From contig CAWACK010000008.1 in assembly GCA_963780545.1 (NCBI GenBank), positions 62,001 through 126,000 of the forward strand: a DNA stretch of 64,000 bases, read 5' to 3'. Made by a program: the position numbers and the translations under genes. The stretch comes from UBA8941 sp963780545 (lineage in GTDB: Archaea; Thermoproteota; Bathyarchaeia; TCS64). Positions 52,828 to 62,169 of this stretch are shown in pieces. How positions within the stretch are numbered: the stretch's first letter is position 1; the number at the start of each line of letters is the position of its first letter. The notes beneath the pieces were generated by a model. It did not search any database and was not told where the DNA came from. It was given only the letters and a program-made list of their open reading frames with translations.

Positions 52828-53986
52828 CGCCCCTCAGCACCTCCCTCTCAAGGTCCTCGGCGGAGACCTTCCCGAGGGTAATCAGCTGGGTACGGCCCTG
52901 ACTCCCAGAGTCGACCTTCGACGTGATGATCCCAGTAGCCTTTAGGCCCTCCAGGTACTTCCAAAACTGGGTATGGGCCCTCGGCGTCTCACCTCGCTCC
53001 TCGCAGGCGATCCTGTAGAGCTGCTCCACCTCCCCGGTGGTGGCGTGGGGCGCCGTGCTCGTGTGGAAGAATCTGGCGACGGCCAGCAGCGTCAGCCGTT
53101 CGTGGAGGCTAAGGTGATTCATTCCCTCCTTCTTCACGGGGGATAGGACGCCGGCGGAGACCTGTCTGACGTGCTCCGGCCTTACCTGACTGGCGCCGTC
53201 CATTTCCGCTTTCTTCCCAGCTCCCCAGAGGAGATCTATAGCGCAACGCGCATCCCCGTTCTCTGAGGAAGCGAGTTCCGCGATGAAGTCCACAACCTCC
53301 AGCGGCACCGCGCCTTTTCTGAAGGCGGCCTCAGCGCGAGTCGCCACGATATCGGCGAGCTGTGGAGCAGAGTACTCAGGCATCTCGATAAGGTTCCTCT
53401 GGAGGCTGCTCAGGGTGCTCCTGTCCAGCTTCTCGAAGACAGCGCGGTCCTTGGTGATGAGGAGGAGGCTCAAACGCCGAGGCGCGTCGGGCTGCGCTTC
53501 GTGGACCCGCGTGAGCTGGTAGAGCGCGTCGCTCCCTTCTGTGTCGATGAGCGCGTCAACCTCGTCGAGACAGAGCAACAGCTGTCCGTTGTCCTCCGAG
53601 AGGAGCTGCATCAAAGTCTCCATAAGCTCGTTGGGAGCGTAGCCGCGCTCCGGAAACTCGGGGCGGAGAGTCTTCACCACCCTGCGCAACACCATGAAGA
53701 GGCTCCCCCTCAACTCCCTACAGTTGACGTGAATGTAGTCGACCCTGAGTCTCTTTCTCTTCGCCTCATCCCTGAGGCACTTACCGAATACCCTAGCGAG
53801 GACCGTCTTACCCGAGCCCACATCACCGAAGATTATCGCCCTCTGGCTCATCTCGAAGGGAGCTGAGAACATGAAATCGTAGATGAGCCGAAGAGAACGC
53901 AGCTGCTCCTCACGATGTAGCAACCTGGATGGAATATAGTTGATGTCAAGGACGCCCTCGTCGATTATGAGTCTTCGATCGCTCAA
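52814..53986 (-). CDS. cdc6: Orc1/Cdc6-type AAA+ replication initiator
   Basis: 390 residues. Walker A FGDVGSGKTVLAR near residue 55, Walker B LLLCLDEVDALID, sensor-1-like LLLITKDR, and the ENGDARCAIDLLWGA sensor-2 segment with the Arg. The C-terminal winged-helix DNA-binding domain is residues ~290-385 (HATTGEVEQLYRI). ATG 53986. Archaeal replication origins commonly lie beside such genes; the short gap at 53987-54131 has an 8-bp inverted repeat and an ORB-like TTCAAGTGGA. Coupled with a downstream winged-helix gene. Confidence 0.95.
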   Translation of the reverse strand: MSDRRLIIDEGVLDINYIPSRLLHREEQLRSLRLIYDFMFSAPFEMSQRAIIFGDVGSGKTVLARVFGKCLRDEAKRKRLRVDYIHVNCRELRGSLFMVLRRVVKTLRPEFPERGYAPNELMETLMQLLSEDNGQLLLCLDEVDALIDTEGSDALYQLTRVHEAQPDAPRRLSLLLITKDRAVFEKLDRSTLSSLQRNLIEMPEYSAPQLADIVATRAEAAFRKGAVPLEVVDFIAELASSENGDARCAIDLLWGAGKKAEMDGASQVRPEHVRQVSAGVLSPVKKEGMNHLSLHERLTLLAVARFFHTSTAPHATTGEVEQLYRIACEERGETPRAHTQFWKYLEGLKATGIITSKVDSGSQGRTQLITLGKVSAEDLEREVLRGVEQK

Positions 53987-54040
53987 GAATGGTCTCCCCC
54001 GCGAGAGGCTCCCCTGATGCGGATTTATGCTTTACGTAGG

Positions 54041-54110
54041 TTCAAGTGGATCAACCGTTGAGAGGTGAGTGAAAGTGAATCCATTTAAAACCTTTAAACA
54101 GCCACTCACC
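54041..54110. promoter_or_regulatory. Candidate origin/operator region upstream of cdc6
   Basis: TTCAAGTGGA (54041-54050) resembles the archaeal origin-recognition-box core as I remember it. GGTGAGTG (54064-54071) and CACTCACC (54103-54110) form a perfect 8-bp inverted repeat whose loop holds TTTAAAAC and TTTAAAC TATA-like boxes. It lies between divergent cdc6 and the AIR-synthase-like gene. Origin activity is a hypothesis. Confidence 0.35.
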
Positions 54111-54131
54111 AAATAACAAACGGTCCCCAGA

Positions 54132-55154
54132 GTGCCTCCCAACAGAAGACTTCGAACAGGAAAGATCCCAGAAGATGTACTCAGACGATGCGTCCTCAAC
54201 CACCTTGGGACCCCCTCAGACAGAGTCATAAGAGGCGCCGCAATAGGCGAAGATGCCTCCGTAATAGACATGGGGAACAAAGTTCTAGTTGCCAAGGCGA
54301 ACCCCATTACAGGCGCTGAGGGGAACATAGGTAGACTCGCTGTCCACATAAACGCTAACGATGTCGCCACCCGAGGCGCTAAGCCCCTCTGGTTCATGGA
54401 CACAATCTTCCTCCCAGAGGAAACAAACGAGAACAGACTCTACGAGATAATGGACGAAATCCACACCGCTTGCTGCGAACTCGGCGTCCAACTCATCGGC
54501 GGCCACACAGAGAGCATCCGAGGACTCGACAAACCTATTATATCGGGTTTCATGCTCGGAGAAGCTAAGAAGGAAAAATACATCACAACCGAGGGAGCGA
54601 AGTCAGACGACGAGATCATCCTCACCAAGACTGCCGGTCTCGAGGGCACCAGCATACTTGCAACAGACTTGGAAGAAAAACTCAAAAGAAAAGTGGACCA
54701 AAAAACACTCCAAAGGGCGCGAAGGATGATCGATAAAATCAGCGTCGTCCCCGAGGCCCTCAAGGCCGTAGATGTGGGCGGAGTCCACGCACTACACACA
54801 CCTACAGAAGGCGGCGTTCTCAACGGCCTCTACGAGATGGCAACCGCAGCGGGCATCGGCCTAAGAGTCGATGAGGCTCGGATACCGATCGCTCCCGAGA
54901 CTGCAGTAATAGTTGAAACCCTGGGTGTAGACCCTCTAAAGCTCCTCAGCTCTGGCGCTCTCTTAATGTCGGTAGACAAAGGATATACAGAGAGGATTCT
55001 CGACGCCCTCGAAAAGATCCACATAAAGGCATCACTGATCGGTGAGGCGACGGTGAAGGAGGAGGGCAGAATCATCACCCGTAACAATGGCACCCAGAAG
55101 AAGATAGAGTCAGTGGGCAGAGACGAGCTATTCAGAATACTAGGCGACGAATGA
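54132..55154 (+). CDS. AIR synthase-related / HypE-like protein
   Basis: 340 residues with the PurM/ThiL/HypE/SelD fold: the N-terminal nucleotide block AAIGEDASVIDMG, then VHINANDVATRGAKPLWFMDTI (metal-binding Asp), LIGGHTES, HTPTEGGVLNGLYEMA and LLSSGALLMSV. The C-terminal Cys-containing tail of HypE is absent, so hydrogenase maturation is not proven; a role in purine- or cofactor-related ATP chemistry is equally possible. GTG 54132. Stop abuts the convergent methyltransferase's stop. Confidence 0.88.
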   Translation: MPPNRRLRTGKIPEDVLRRCVLNHLGTPSDRVIRGAAIGEDASVIDMGNKVLVAKANPITGAEGNIGRLAVHINANDVATRGAKPLWFMDTIFLPEETNENRLYEIMDEIHTACCELGVQLIGGHTESIRGLDKPIISGFMLGEAKKEKYITTEGAKSDDEIILTKTAGLEGTSILATDLEEKLKRKVDQKTLQRARRMIDKISVVPEALKAVDVGGVHALHTPTEGGVLNGLYEMATAAGIGLRVDEARIPIAPETAVIVETLGVDPLKLLSSGALLMSVDKGYTERILDALEKIHIKASLIGEATVKEEGRIITRNNGTQKKIESVGRDELFRILGDE

Positions 55155-55987
55155 TCATCTCTCACAGGTCACACCCATCACGCCCGGGTGGTAGAACGTA
55201 CTCTCAAAACCAATCCTTTTCAGACGCCTGCTGAACCCCCCTCTGCAGATCGACGCCCCTGTACCGCGACCCCGGCTCACCTGTGTAGTGGAAAAGCCTA
55301 GCACCACGGCGCCATTACCCTGTAAAGCTTCCTGTAGAACTCCTCACTATACAGCGCCCCCGCGCGGCTGAGCCTAGGGGGGTCGTGGATCACCCAATTA
55401 AAAAAGCCCAAAGGCAACGAGTCAACGACGAAAAAACTATCTCCAAAAATCTGGCTAACATCGCTATCGAAGAGAGTGCGGGACCAGGGATTCATCTCCG
55501 CAACTCTAAGGACGGCTGACTCCTTCTCTATAGATACCACAACCTCAGCACCTCTTTTGATTGCTCCAACGGCCGTGTAACCCAACCCCATACAAGTATC
55601 GAGAACCCTTCCTCCATGGAGCCCTAGCACCTCCAACTTCTCTTCAGTGTCCCTATCAGGCGTAGTTCCCTTCGTCCTGTGCATCCTGACCCCATCAATT
55701 TCAAGAGTAGGCGCACCAGCAGTAGGTACAAGCTTGTAGAACCTCCCGTCTGAGACAGCGATCTGGTATATTGATCCACCTTCAGGGAAATAGATGGCGT
55801 TCTCACGTCCCGCAATCTTATTTAAGTCCTTGAGATCGACAACAAAGCCTTCATCGAGTGAAACTAATTCTCCATCAATCGAGACCAGCTTCTCGCTCAA
55901 TCCCAAATCAAGAGACACTCTTCGAGCCCCACCCAAGATCGCCTTGGCTATTTCCGCAGTAAGCAACGGAGGTATAGACCTTAACAT
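55155..55987 (-). CDS. COG2521-type methyltransferase, two frameshifts
   Basis: SAM-dependent methyltransferase of the archaeal COG2521 group, ~278 residues after correction. RVLDTCMGLGYTAVGAIKRGA is the SAM motif, VSIEKE the acidic ligand and HDPPRLSRAGALYS the catalytic-loop motif. At about 55303-55309 the frame moves (VMAP, then GARLFHYTGEPGSRYRG), and again at the C6 run 55236-55241 (then FSRRLKRIGFES...), ending TGA 55155. An uncorrected reading stops early at VMAPWC. The stop exactly abuts the convergent AIR-synthase-like stop. Target not known. ATG 55987. Confidence 0.85.
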
Positions 55988-56191
55988 AATGACCCTCCTG
56001 GCCTGAAAGAATAGTGCCCTGAGCCATTATTAACTCAGCGACAACACTAAAATCAGCTTTAGCTTCGGTTGAAATAAATTTTTAAATCTACATTAACGAC
56101 CGCGATTAAAAGCCGTTAAGAGTGGAGATAATCTGATCCCAACGCATATTCTAAATTCAAGATGAGTTTTTACCACACAAAGTTGGAGAGT

Positions 56192-57448
56192 TTAACTGAG
56201 AATTCCCTTAGGATAGTTAGCCCTAGAACCAAGCCACTCCTCGATCCTTAGGAGCTGGTTGTACTTTGCTGTCCTCTCCCCTCGGGCAGGCGCCCCGGAC
56301 TTGATTTGTCCGCAGCCAATGCCAACTGAGAGGTCTGCCACCCAGGGATCCTCGGTGTCTCCACTTCTATGGGAGGCCATGACGCTATACCCACTGTTCT
56401 TTGCCAGATTCGCTGCCTCTAACGCCTCAGTGAGGGTACCTATCTGATTAACTTTCCACAGCAGCGCGTTGCCGGCACCCATAGCAATGCCCTTCGCCAA
56501 CCTCTTCGGGTTGGTGACGAAGATGTCGTCACCAACGACCTGCGTTGGTAGTAACTTCGTCGCCTTCGCGAATCCCTCGTAGTCCTCTTCTTGTAGAGGA
56601 TCCTCAATACTGATTATCGGGTACGCTGCGACCAGTTCCCTGTAGAGCTCAATGAGCTCATCGGTTGAATACTTCACGTTAGCGACAGTATATACACCAT
56701 CATTATAGAAGGTGCTGGAGGCAACATCGATACCTATCTTGACCTCACCCATGTAGTCGGCCTCCTGGATGGCTTTCCATAGGGCTTCGAGTGCTTCATC
56801 CGGCGTCTTAACTGGGGGAGTAAAACCGCCCTCGTCGCCAACGTTTATAGAAGTCTTACCGTACACCTTCTGAAGCTGCGACTTCAGATTCTGATAAACC
56901 TCCGCACCCATTCTTAGAGCCTCTTTAAAGCTCTTGGCGCCAGTGGGGGCTATCATAAACTCCTGGAAGTCGAGCTGGTTCCCGGCATGCTTCCCGCCGT
57001 TTATTACGTTAAAGAAAGGTACAGGAATCAGGTAAGCGTCCTTGTCTATGTACTCGTAGAGGCGGAGACCGTCTGATGCCGCCGCTGCGCGAGCGCAGGC
57101 AAGGCTGACCCCAAGGATCGAGTTACCACCTAGCCTTGACTTGTTCTCTGTGCCGTCGAGCTCGATCATGATGTCATCGATCTGCTTCTGGCATCTTACG
57201 TCCAAGCCTTTGACCTTTGGCTGGATTATATTAATCACAGCTTCGATGGCTTTTTTGACGCCCTTCCCGCCGTAACGCTTTCCTCCATCACGTAGCTCGA
57301 CTGCCTCGTAGATGCCTGTGGAGGCGCCGCTTGGTACAGCGGCGGAACCCACTACATCGCCTTCGGTTACGACTTCGACCTCAACAGTTGGGTTGCCCCT
57401 GCTGTCCAGAATCTCCCTAGCCCTTAGAGTTGATATTGAGTAACGCAA
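56192..57448 (-). CDS. eno: Enolase
   Basis: 418 residues, glycolytic 2-phosphoglycerate dehydratase. N-terminus LRAREILDSRGNPTVEVEV, GASTGIYEAVELRD loop, metal-binding Asp and Glu in IGIDVASS and SIEDPLQEED, then VVGDDIFVTNP, the catalytic Lys in KVNQIGTLTEAL, and SHRSGDTEDPWVADL. TTG 57448 is the start that fits the family. Followed downstream on the same strand by nothing until the convergent methyltransferase. Confidence 0.97.
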   Translation of the reverse strand: MRYSISTLRAREILDSRGNPTVEVEVVTEGDVVGSAAVPSGASTGIYEAVELRDGGKRYGGKGVKKAIEAVINIIQPKVKGLDVRCQKQIDDIMIELDGTENKSRLGGNSILGVSLACARAAAASDGLRLYEYIDKDAYLIPVPFFNVINGGKHAGNQLDFQEFMIAPTGAKSFKEALRMGAEVYQNLKSQLQKVYGKTSINVGDEGGFTPPVKTPDEALEALWKAIQEADYMGEVKIGIDVASSTFYNDGVYTVANVKYSTDELIELYRELVAAYPIISIEDPLQEEDYEGFAKATKLLPTQVVGDDIFVTNPKRLAKGIAMGAGNALLWKVNQIGTLTEALEAANLAKNSGYSVMASHRSGDTEDPWVADLSVGIGCGQIKSGAPARGERTAKYNQLLRIEEWLGSRANYPKGILS

Positions 57449-57510
57449 GAGATGTTTCCCCTTGATAGGGTCCTGAATTGGCTGCTCTAAAAAAAGGTAG
57501 CGATTAGTTG

Positions 57511-57774
57511 CTACTTAACACGGGCCTCGTTGATGTATGCGAGGAGGTCTTGGGCATCGAATGGCCAACCGGTGAGCTTGATGATGCCGTTTACTGCTAC
57601 GGCGGGCACAGCCATGAGGTTTAGGGACATCCCCCTCTTGATCCCTTCCTCTGTGAACGTGTCCACTTCGATTAACTCGATGTCTGTAAGTCCCTCGATA
57701 ACCTTGTATACAAGCCGTTTCGCGGCAGGGCAGTAAGGACAGATCGGATTATGGAAGTACTCCAGTTTGATCAC
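57511..57774 (-). CDS. Thioredoxin/glutaredoxin-like protein
   Basis: 87 residues of the small Grx/Trx fold. Active site NPICPYCPAAKRL (CPYC, residues ~12-15), cis-Pro in LMAVPAVAVNG, and a C-terminal helix. ATG 57774 begins 2 bp after the stop of thioredoxin reductase, so both form one operon. It probably serves as the electron acceptor of that reductase. Confidence 0.93.
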   Translation of the reverse strand: MIKLEYFHNPICPYCPAAKRLVYKVIEGLTDIELIEVDTFTEEGIKRGMSLNLMAVPAVAVNGIIKLTGWPFDAQDLLAYINEARVK

Positions 57775-57776
57775 TT

Positions 57777-58692
57777 TTACACCTTCTGTTTAATGTACTT
57801 CATCGCAGAGAGGGCAGCCTTTGCTCCGTCCCCAGCTGCTGTAACAACCTGCCATCCAATGCAACTGCAGTCTCCTGCTGCGTAGATACCTTGTATGTTC
57901 GTTTGCTGATTTCTGTCAGTGAGGATGCATCCACCCTCGTCAGCGTCAACGCCGGCTTCGACGAGGATGTTGGAGGTAGAGATGTGCTCAAGGAGGATGA
58001 AGACACCTTCGACATTAATCCGCTCTACTTCTCCGCCGGAGAGCCTTAGGTGGGTTACGAACTCACCTCCACTTATCTCTACCACGTCGCAGCCTTCAAT
58101 TACTTCAACTTTGGGGTTGCTCCTGAGCTGCGTGAGTTCGGGAATGTTCTCGCTGTAACCTTTCGAGCCGGGTATGGCGTAGACTTTGGAGGCTGATATC
58201 AGCGAGATGAAGGGTATCCAACACGGCCTCGTGGCCTGAGCCCACGACGGCTACGACCTTACCATTAAAGAATGGGCCGTCACAGATTGCACAGTAGCTG
58301 ACTCCCCTCCCCTTGAACTCCATCTCGCCCGAGATATTCAGCTGCTTCCTTTGCACGCCTGTGGCTATTATCACCGTCTTCCCCTGATGGTATCCACCGC
58401 GAGTTGAGATGATCTTGTAAACACCAGCATCTGCCAAACCAATGACTGTCTCGTGTTTGAACTCGACGCCAAACCTATTAGCCTGCTTATGGAAAAGTTC
58501 CATTAACTCTATGCCACTGAGTCCTTGTGGAAAACCAGGGAAGTTCTCGATTCTATGTGCCTCGAGAGCCCGTCCACCAATCTTCCCGCCGTGAAGGATT
58601 AGAGTGCTGTGACCTTGCCGTGCTGTGTAGATACCTGCAGTCAACCCGGCCGGACCGGCGCCAATAATGATGACGTCCCAGATCTTCTCCAT
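57777..58692 (-). CDS. trxB: Thioredoxin reductase, frameshifted
   Basis: ~305 residues. FAD-binding IIIGAGPAGLTAGIYTAR at the N-terminus, the redox pair in SYCAICDG, NADPH motif VVGSGHEAV, and the C-terminal GIYAAGDCSCIGWQ. A single-base shift near 58195-58205 separates the frames: LHLAD in the first is followed by ISASKVYAIPGSKGYS in the second. Joined, all domains are in the normal order. Makes reduced thioredoxin/glutaredoxin for the next gene. ATG 58692. Confidence 0.92.
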
Positions 58693-58746
58693 CTAGACGC
58701 GCCATAGAAACTGCTGTAAGGTAGAAGAAAAAGGGTTTGTTGGCTC

Positions 58747-61140
58747 TTACGTCTCGCTATAATTTTTAATTGTCTCAGCCATCTCGACAAGGCGACTTTG
58801 GACCAAGAAATTGATCGTGCCCTCAGGGTATTTGCCGACATTATCCTTGACCCCCGCAGGTACGCCAGTGAGGACCTCTATGCCCTCATCTATGGTAGTA
58901 ACGGGGTAGATATGGAACATCCCATTCTTAATAGCGTCGACGATCTCCTGTTTTAGCATCAGGTGTTTAACATTGCTCGCTGGAATCACGACTCCATGTT
59001 TACCATCTAGACCTCTAGCCTTGCAGAGCTGGAAGTAGCCTTCAAGCTTCTCGTTGACGCCGCCGATGGCTTGAACCTCACCCTTCTGATTTACTGAGCC
59101 TGTGACTGCGAAATGTTGAATTATTGGTTTACCGGATAGGGCACTGAGTATACCGTAAAGCTCAGTGCTAGAGGCTGAGTCCCCCTCAACGCCACTGTAG
59201 CTCTGCTCGAAAACGAGGCGTGCCGTCAGGCTCAGTGGGTTCTGCTGGGAGAATCTGTCATGCAGGAAACCGCTTAGGATCTGAACCCCCTTCGTGTGTA
59301 TTGGTCCACCCATCTGAGCCTCGCGTTCAATGTCAATAATCCCCCTCTTACCTACTCCTACACTTACCGTGATCCTGCTTGGTTTACCGAAACTGAAGTC
59401 ACCGAGGCTTAGGACACTTAGTCCGTTGATCTGTCCCACCTTCTCTCCAGTGGTGTCAACTAGGATCGTCCCCTCCTCTATCATTTTCTCCATTTTTTGC
59501 TCGATGAGGTTACTTCTGTATACCCTCTCCTCGAGTGCAGTTTCAACGTGCTTTGCTGTTGTGAACTCGGAGCCATCCTCGTCTGCGTAATGGGCTGCCT
59601 CTTTAATGATGTCGGCGATCTGAGCGAACCATGTTGAAAGTTTTTCCTGATCTTCAGCAAGACGCGAACTGTATTCGACTATCGCTGCGATCCCGGAGAC
59701 ATCGATGTGTTTTAGGTTCTCCTTTGTGCACAAGGTGCACATGAAGGAGGCATACATCTTGATGTTCTCCTCATTTCTCTCCATCGTTGTGTCGAAGTCC
59801 GCCTTGACCTTGAACACCTCCTTGAAGTCGTGGTCCAACTGATAGAGGGCGTAGTAAATGTCGGGGCTCCCAACGAGGATGACCTTGACATCAAAGGGTA
59901 TTGGCTCGGGTGTCAATGTCTTCGTCGCCATATAGCCGAGCCGCTGGGCAATGTCCTCAACTGTTAGCTTCTTGCTGATTATCGTTTTCTTCAGGCTGTC
60001 ATATGCTACTGGGTCCATCAGCAGATCCTCTACGGGTATAACTATGAATCCGCCGTTGGCCTTGTGAACGGAGCCTGCTCGGATCATCGTATAATCCGTC
60101 AATAGTGCGCCGAATCTAGCCTCCTTCTGGACAAGACCGAAGAGGTGTGGCTGCGTTGGGCTCATCTCGGTGATAACTGGTGCACCTTTTAGCTCCGAGT
60201 TGTCGACAATCAGATTGACCTTGTAACTGCTCGTAGGATCCTCAGCTGCACCTGGCATTAGAAATGGAAGTGCCGGCTGTTGTTGAGGCTGCCCAGATGT
60301 CAGAATCGTATCGAGATTATCGAGGATGTCGTTTTTTACACTATTAAGGAACTCCTTAACCTCATCGATGGTCCCATACTTCTCGAGGAGGGCCTCGAGT
60401 AGGTGGTCCATCGCGAAGGTGGCAACCTCCTTGTTGAACTTCTCTATAGCATCCTCAGCGCTCTTATCGAGGTCACGGAACTGGCGGAATGCGCTCCTGA
60501 AGTCATCCTGCAGGCTCTCACGACGTGTCCTAATCTGATCCCTAATCTTCGGGGGGAGAGTGGCGAATTGTTCGTCGGCAATGGGCTGACCATTGATTAC
60601 TGGGGTTATGGCTATTCCGATAGGGCTCCTCTGAAGGATGAAGCCCGCCTCATTTGCCTTCTTATTTATCTCCTGCCAGAGCTGAGTTTTCTCTTCGTCG
60701 AACTTCTTAACGGTGCTTGCCCTCTTCTGGGCATAGTCCTCGCTCTCGAAGGCCTTCTGAAGCTCCTTCTTCACGTCGTCTGTGAACTTGTCCATGTCGT
60801 CGCTGAATGCCTTGCCCTTGCCAGCCGGTAACTTCAATGCATTTGGTCGGTTTGGGTCCTTGAAATTGTTGACATAGCACCAGTCTGGAGGCACCGGCAT
60901 CTCCTTAGCCTTCTCCTGGAGGAAGCTCACAATCGCTGTCTTTCTACCCGTTCCGGACATGCCCGAGACGTAGATGTTGAAGCCACCATCCTTCATCTTC
61001 AGGCCAAACTGGAGGGCCTTGACAGCGCGATCTTGTCCGATAATCTGCTGAAGCGGCTCTAGCTCAGCAGTGGAAGCGCAGTCATGTATCTCTGATGTAC
61101 ATCTCTTCCTTGCCTTATCGTAGCTAAGTTCGACAACCAT
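58747..61140 (-). CDS. Lon-family ATP-dependent protease (AAA_32 type)
   Basis: 797 residues. N-terminal region then the AAA+ module with GMSGTGRKTAIVSFL near residue 60 and Walker B-like region around VHKANGGFIVIPVEDLL. The C-terminal protease has Ser655 in EGDSASSTELYG and Lys698 in GGVNEKLEGY, the Lon Ser-Lys dyad. No transmembrane segment, unlike archaeal LonB. The ATPase module belongs to the AAA_32/Lon-like subgroup. Soluble quality-control protease expected. ATG 61140. Confidence 0.92.
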   Translation of the reverse strand: MVVELSYDKARKRCTSEIHDCASTAELEPLQQIIGQDRAVKALQFGLKMKDGGFNIYVSGMSGTGRKTAIVSFLQEKAKEMPVPPDWCYVNNFKDPNRPNALKLPAGKGKAFSDDMDKFTDDVKKELQKAFESEDYAQKRASTVKKFDEEKTQLWQEINKKANEAGFILQRSPIGIAITPVINGQPIADEQFATLPPKIRDQIRTRRESLQDDFRSAFRQFRDLDKSAEDAIEKFNKEVATFAMDHLLEALLEKYGTIDEVKEFLNSVKNDILDNLDTILTSGQPQQQPALPFLMPGAAEDPTSSYKVNLIVDNSELKGAPVITEMSPTQPHLFGLVQKEARFGALLTDYTMIRAGSVHKANGGFIVIPVEDLLMDPVAYDSLKKTIISKKLTVEDIAQRLGYMATKTLTPEPIPFDVKVILVGSPDIYYALYQLDHDFKEVFKVKADFDTTMERNEENIKMYASFMCTLCTKENLKHIDVSGIAAIVEYSSRLAEDQEKLSTWFAQIADIIKEAAHYADEDGSEFTTAKHVETALEERVYRSNLIEQKMEKMIEEGTILVDTTGEKVGQINGLSVLSLGDFSFGKPSRITVSVGVGKRGIIDIEREAQMGGPIHTKGVQILSGFLHDRFSQQNPLSLTARLVFEQSYSGVEGDSASSTELYGILSALSGKPIIQHFAVTGSVNQKGEVQAIGGVNEKLEGYFQLCKARGLDGKHGVVIPASNVKHLMLKQEIVDAIKNGMFHIYPVTTIDEGIEVLTGVPAGVKDNVGKYPEGTINFLVQSRLVEMAETIKNYSET

Positions 61141-61198
61141 TCACATTCGCCTTTTGATCAAGGGATCAGTAAGCTTAGTATATAAACTCGGCTCAGAT

Positions 61199-61654
61199 TC
61201 ATGTGAGCCTCATGATAAGCTCTTTGAAGGTGAGGCCTTCGCCTGTTTTCAAGGTGTAATCGCCTGGCCTCTCTGCTATTCTGAAGCACCACCCCTTGTA
61301 CTTGAATTTTCCAGCCAGGACCGCATATCTCCTTGGGTAGATCTTATGGATTTCTAGGAAGGCGTTCAGTTTCGCCACCTGATCCGCTTTATAGTAGGAA
61401 TACTTAACCTGGCTCTTAACTTCGAAAGCGACGATGCTGCTATTCTTAACGGCGAATACGTCAGGAAGCGGTTCCGTACTCGGTGCGCTGACAGGTACCC
61501 TGACGGAGTCGAAGCCTTGCTCCCTCATCATCTGGACTAGCTCCCGCTCAGCATCATACCCCCGCTTCTTCATCGCCCTGACCTGCTTTCCGGTCAAGGT
61601 CCGTGTAAAACGTTCACGTCTCTTTTTAGGGTTCGCGATGTCCCTCAGAGACAA
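61199..61654 (-). CDS. hjc: Holliday junction resolvase
   Basis: 151 residues. Hjc nuclease fold: Glu in YDAERELVQ, Asp in PDVFAVKNSS and the FEVKSQ Glu-x-Lys motif. KGYDAE and a long N-terminal basic tail match archaeal Hjc. It cuts four-way junctions in recombination. Stop of the upstream winged-helix gene is 3 bp before this start, so the two are co-transcribed. ATG 61654; a shorter ATG at residue 27 exists. Confidence 0.93.
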   Translation of the reverse strand: MSLRDIANPKKRRERFTRTLTGKQVRAMKKRGYDAERELVQMMREQGFDSVRVPVSAPSTEPLPDVFAVKNSSIVAFEVKSQVKYSYYKADQVAKLNAFLEIHKIYPRRYAVLAGKFKYKGWCFRIAERPGDYTLKTGEGLTFKELIMRLT

Positions 61655-61657
61655 AGG

Positions 61658-61987
61658 CTACTCCTCGGTTTCGTTCTCCTCTGGCAGGGGTAGTTGTCCG
61701 TTCTCCAAAGGCTCAAGCGCCAGCTTAAGGAGATCCCTCAGCCAACCAGAGAATGTCGTAGCGTTCGGATACTTTTGATACATCCTCTTATGGGGAACCT
61801 TGGCCACGAGCCTAAGTTCCACCATTTTATTGACGTAGAACTTTGCGCTCGAACGTGAAATGTCACAAATCCTCGCAAGGTCGCCGCTCGTAAAAACTGG
61901 TTCTAGGTTCTTGTATCCTAGAACTATTTTAGGAGGCATAGGTAACGCAGCCTCGAGAACCTCGATAAGCGACTCCTCCCTAGACAC
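61658..61987 (-). CDS. Winged-helix DNA-binding protein
   Basis: 109 residues. Helix-turn-helix VFTSGDLARICDISRSSAKFYVNKM followed by a wing (LVAKVPHKRMYQKY), then a C-terminal helix. Co-transcribed with hjc, possibly as its regulator or DNA-handling partner. Acidic end. ATG 61987. Confidence 0.85.
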   Translation of the reverse strand: MSREESLIEVLEAALPMPPKIVLGYKNLEPVFTSGDLARICDISRSSAKFYVNKMVELRLVAKVPHKRMYQKYPNATTFSGWLRDLLKLALEPLENGQLPLPEENETEE

Positions 61988-62133
61988 TCTAAATCCTCCT
62001 GAACTAGAATGAATAACCCCGCCTTACTAATAAGTCACAAGGGTGGGCCTAATCTTTAACTACGTTGACAAATGTCCTAAAAACCAGGAATTAGTGTAAT
62101 ATCGTCAAAATATTCCATTTTAGCCCTAAACCG

Positions 62134-62140
62134 TATAAAT
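62134..62140 (+). promoter_or_regulatory. TATA box of ACT-domain gene
   Basis: TATAAAT within the AT-rich CCGTATAAATTAAATATATA. Initiation is expected ~25 bp downstream, near 62160, leaving almost no leader before the ATG at 62170. Confidence 0.5.
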
Positions 62141-62169
62141 TAAATATATAGCGCAACCATGTTTCATTT

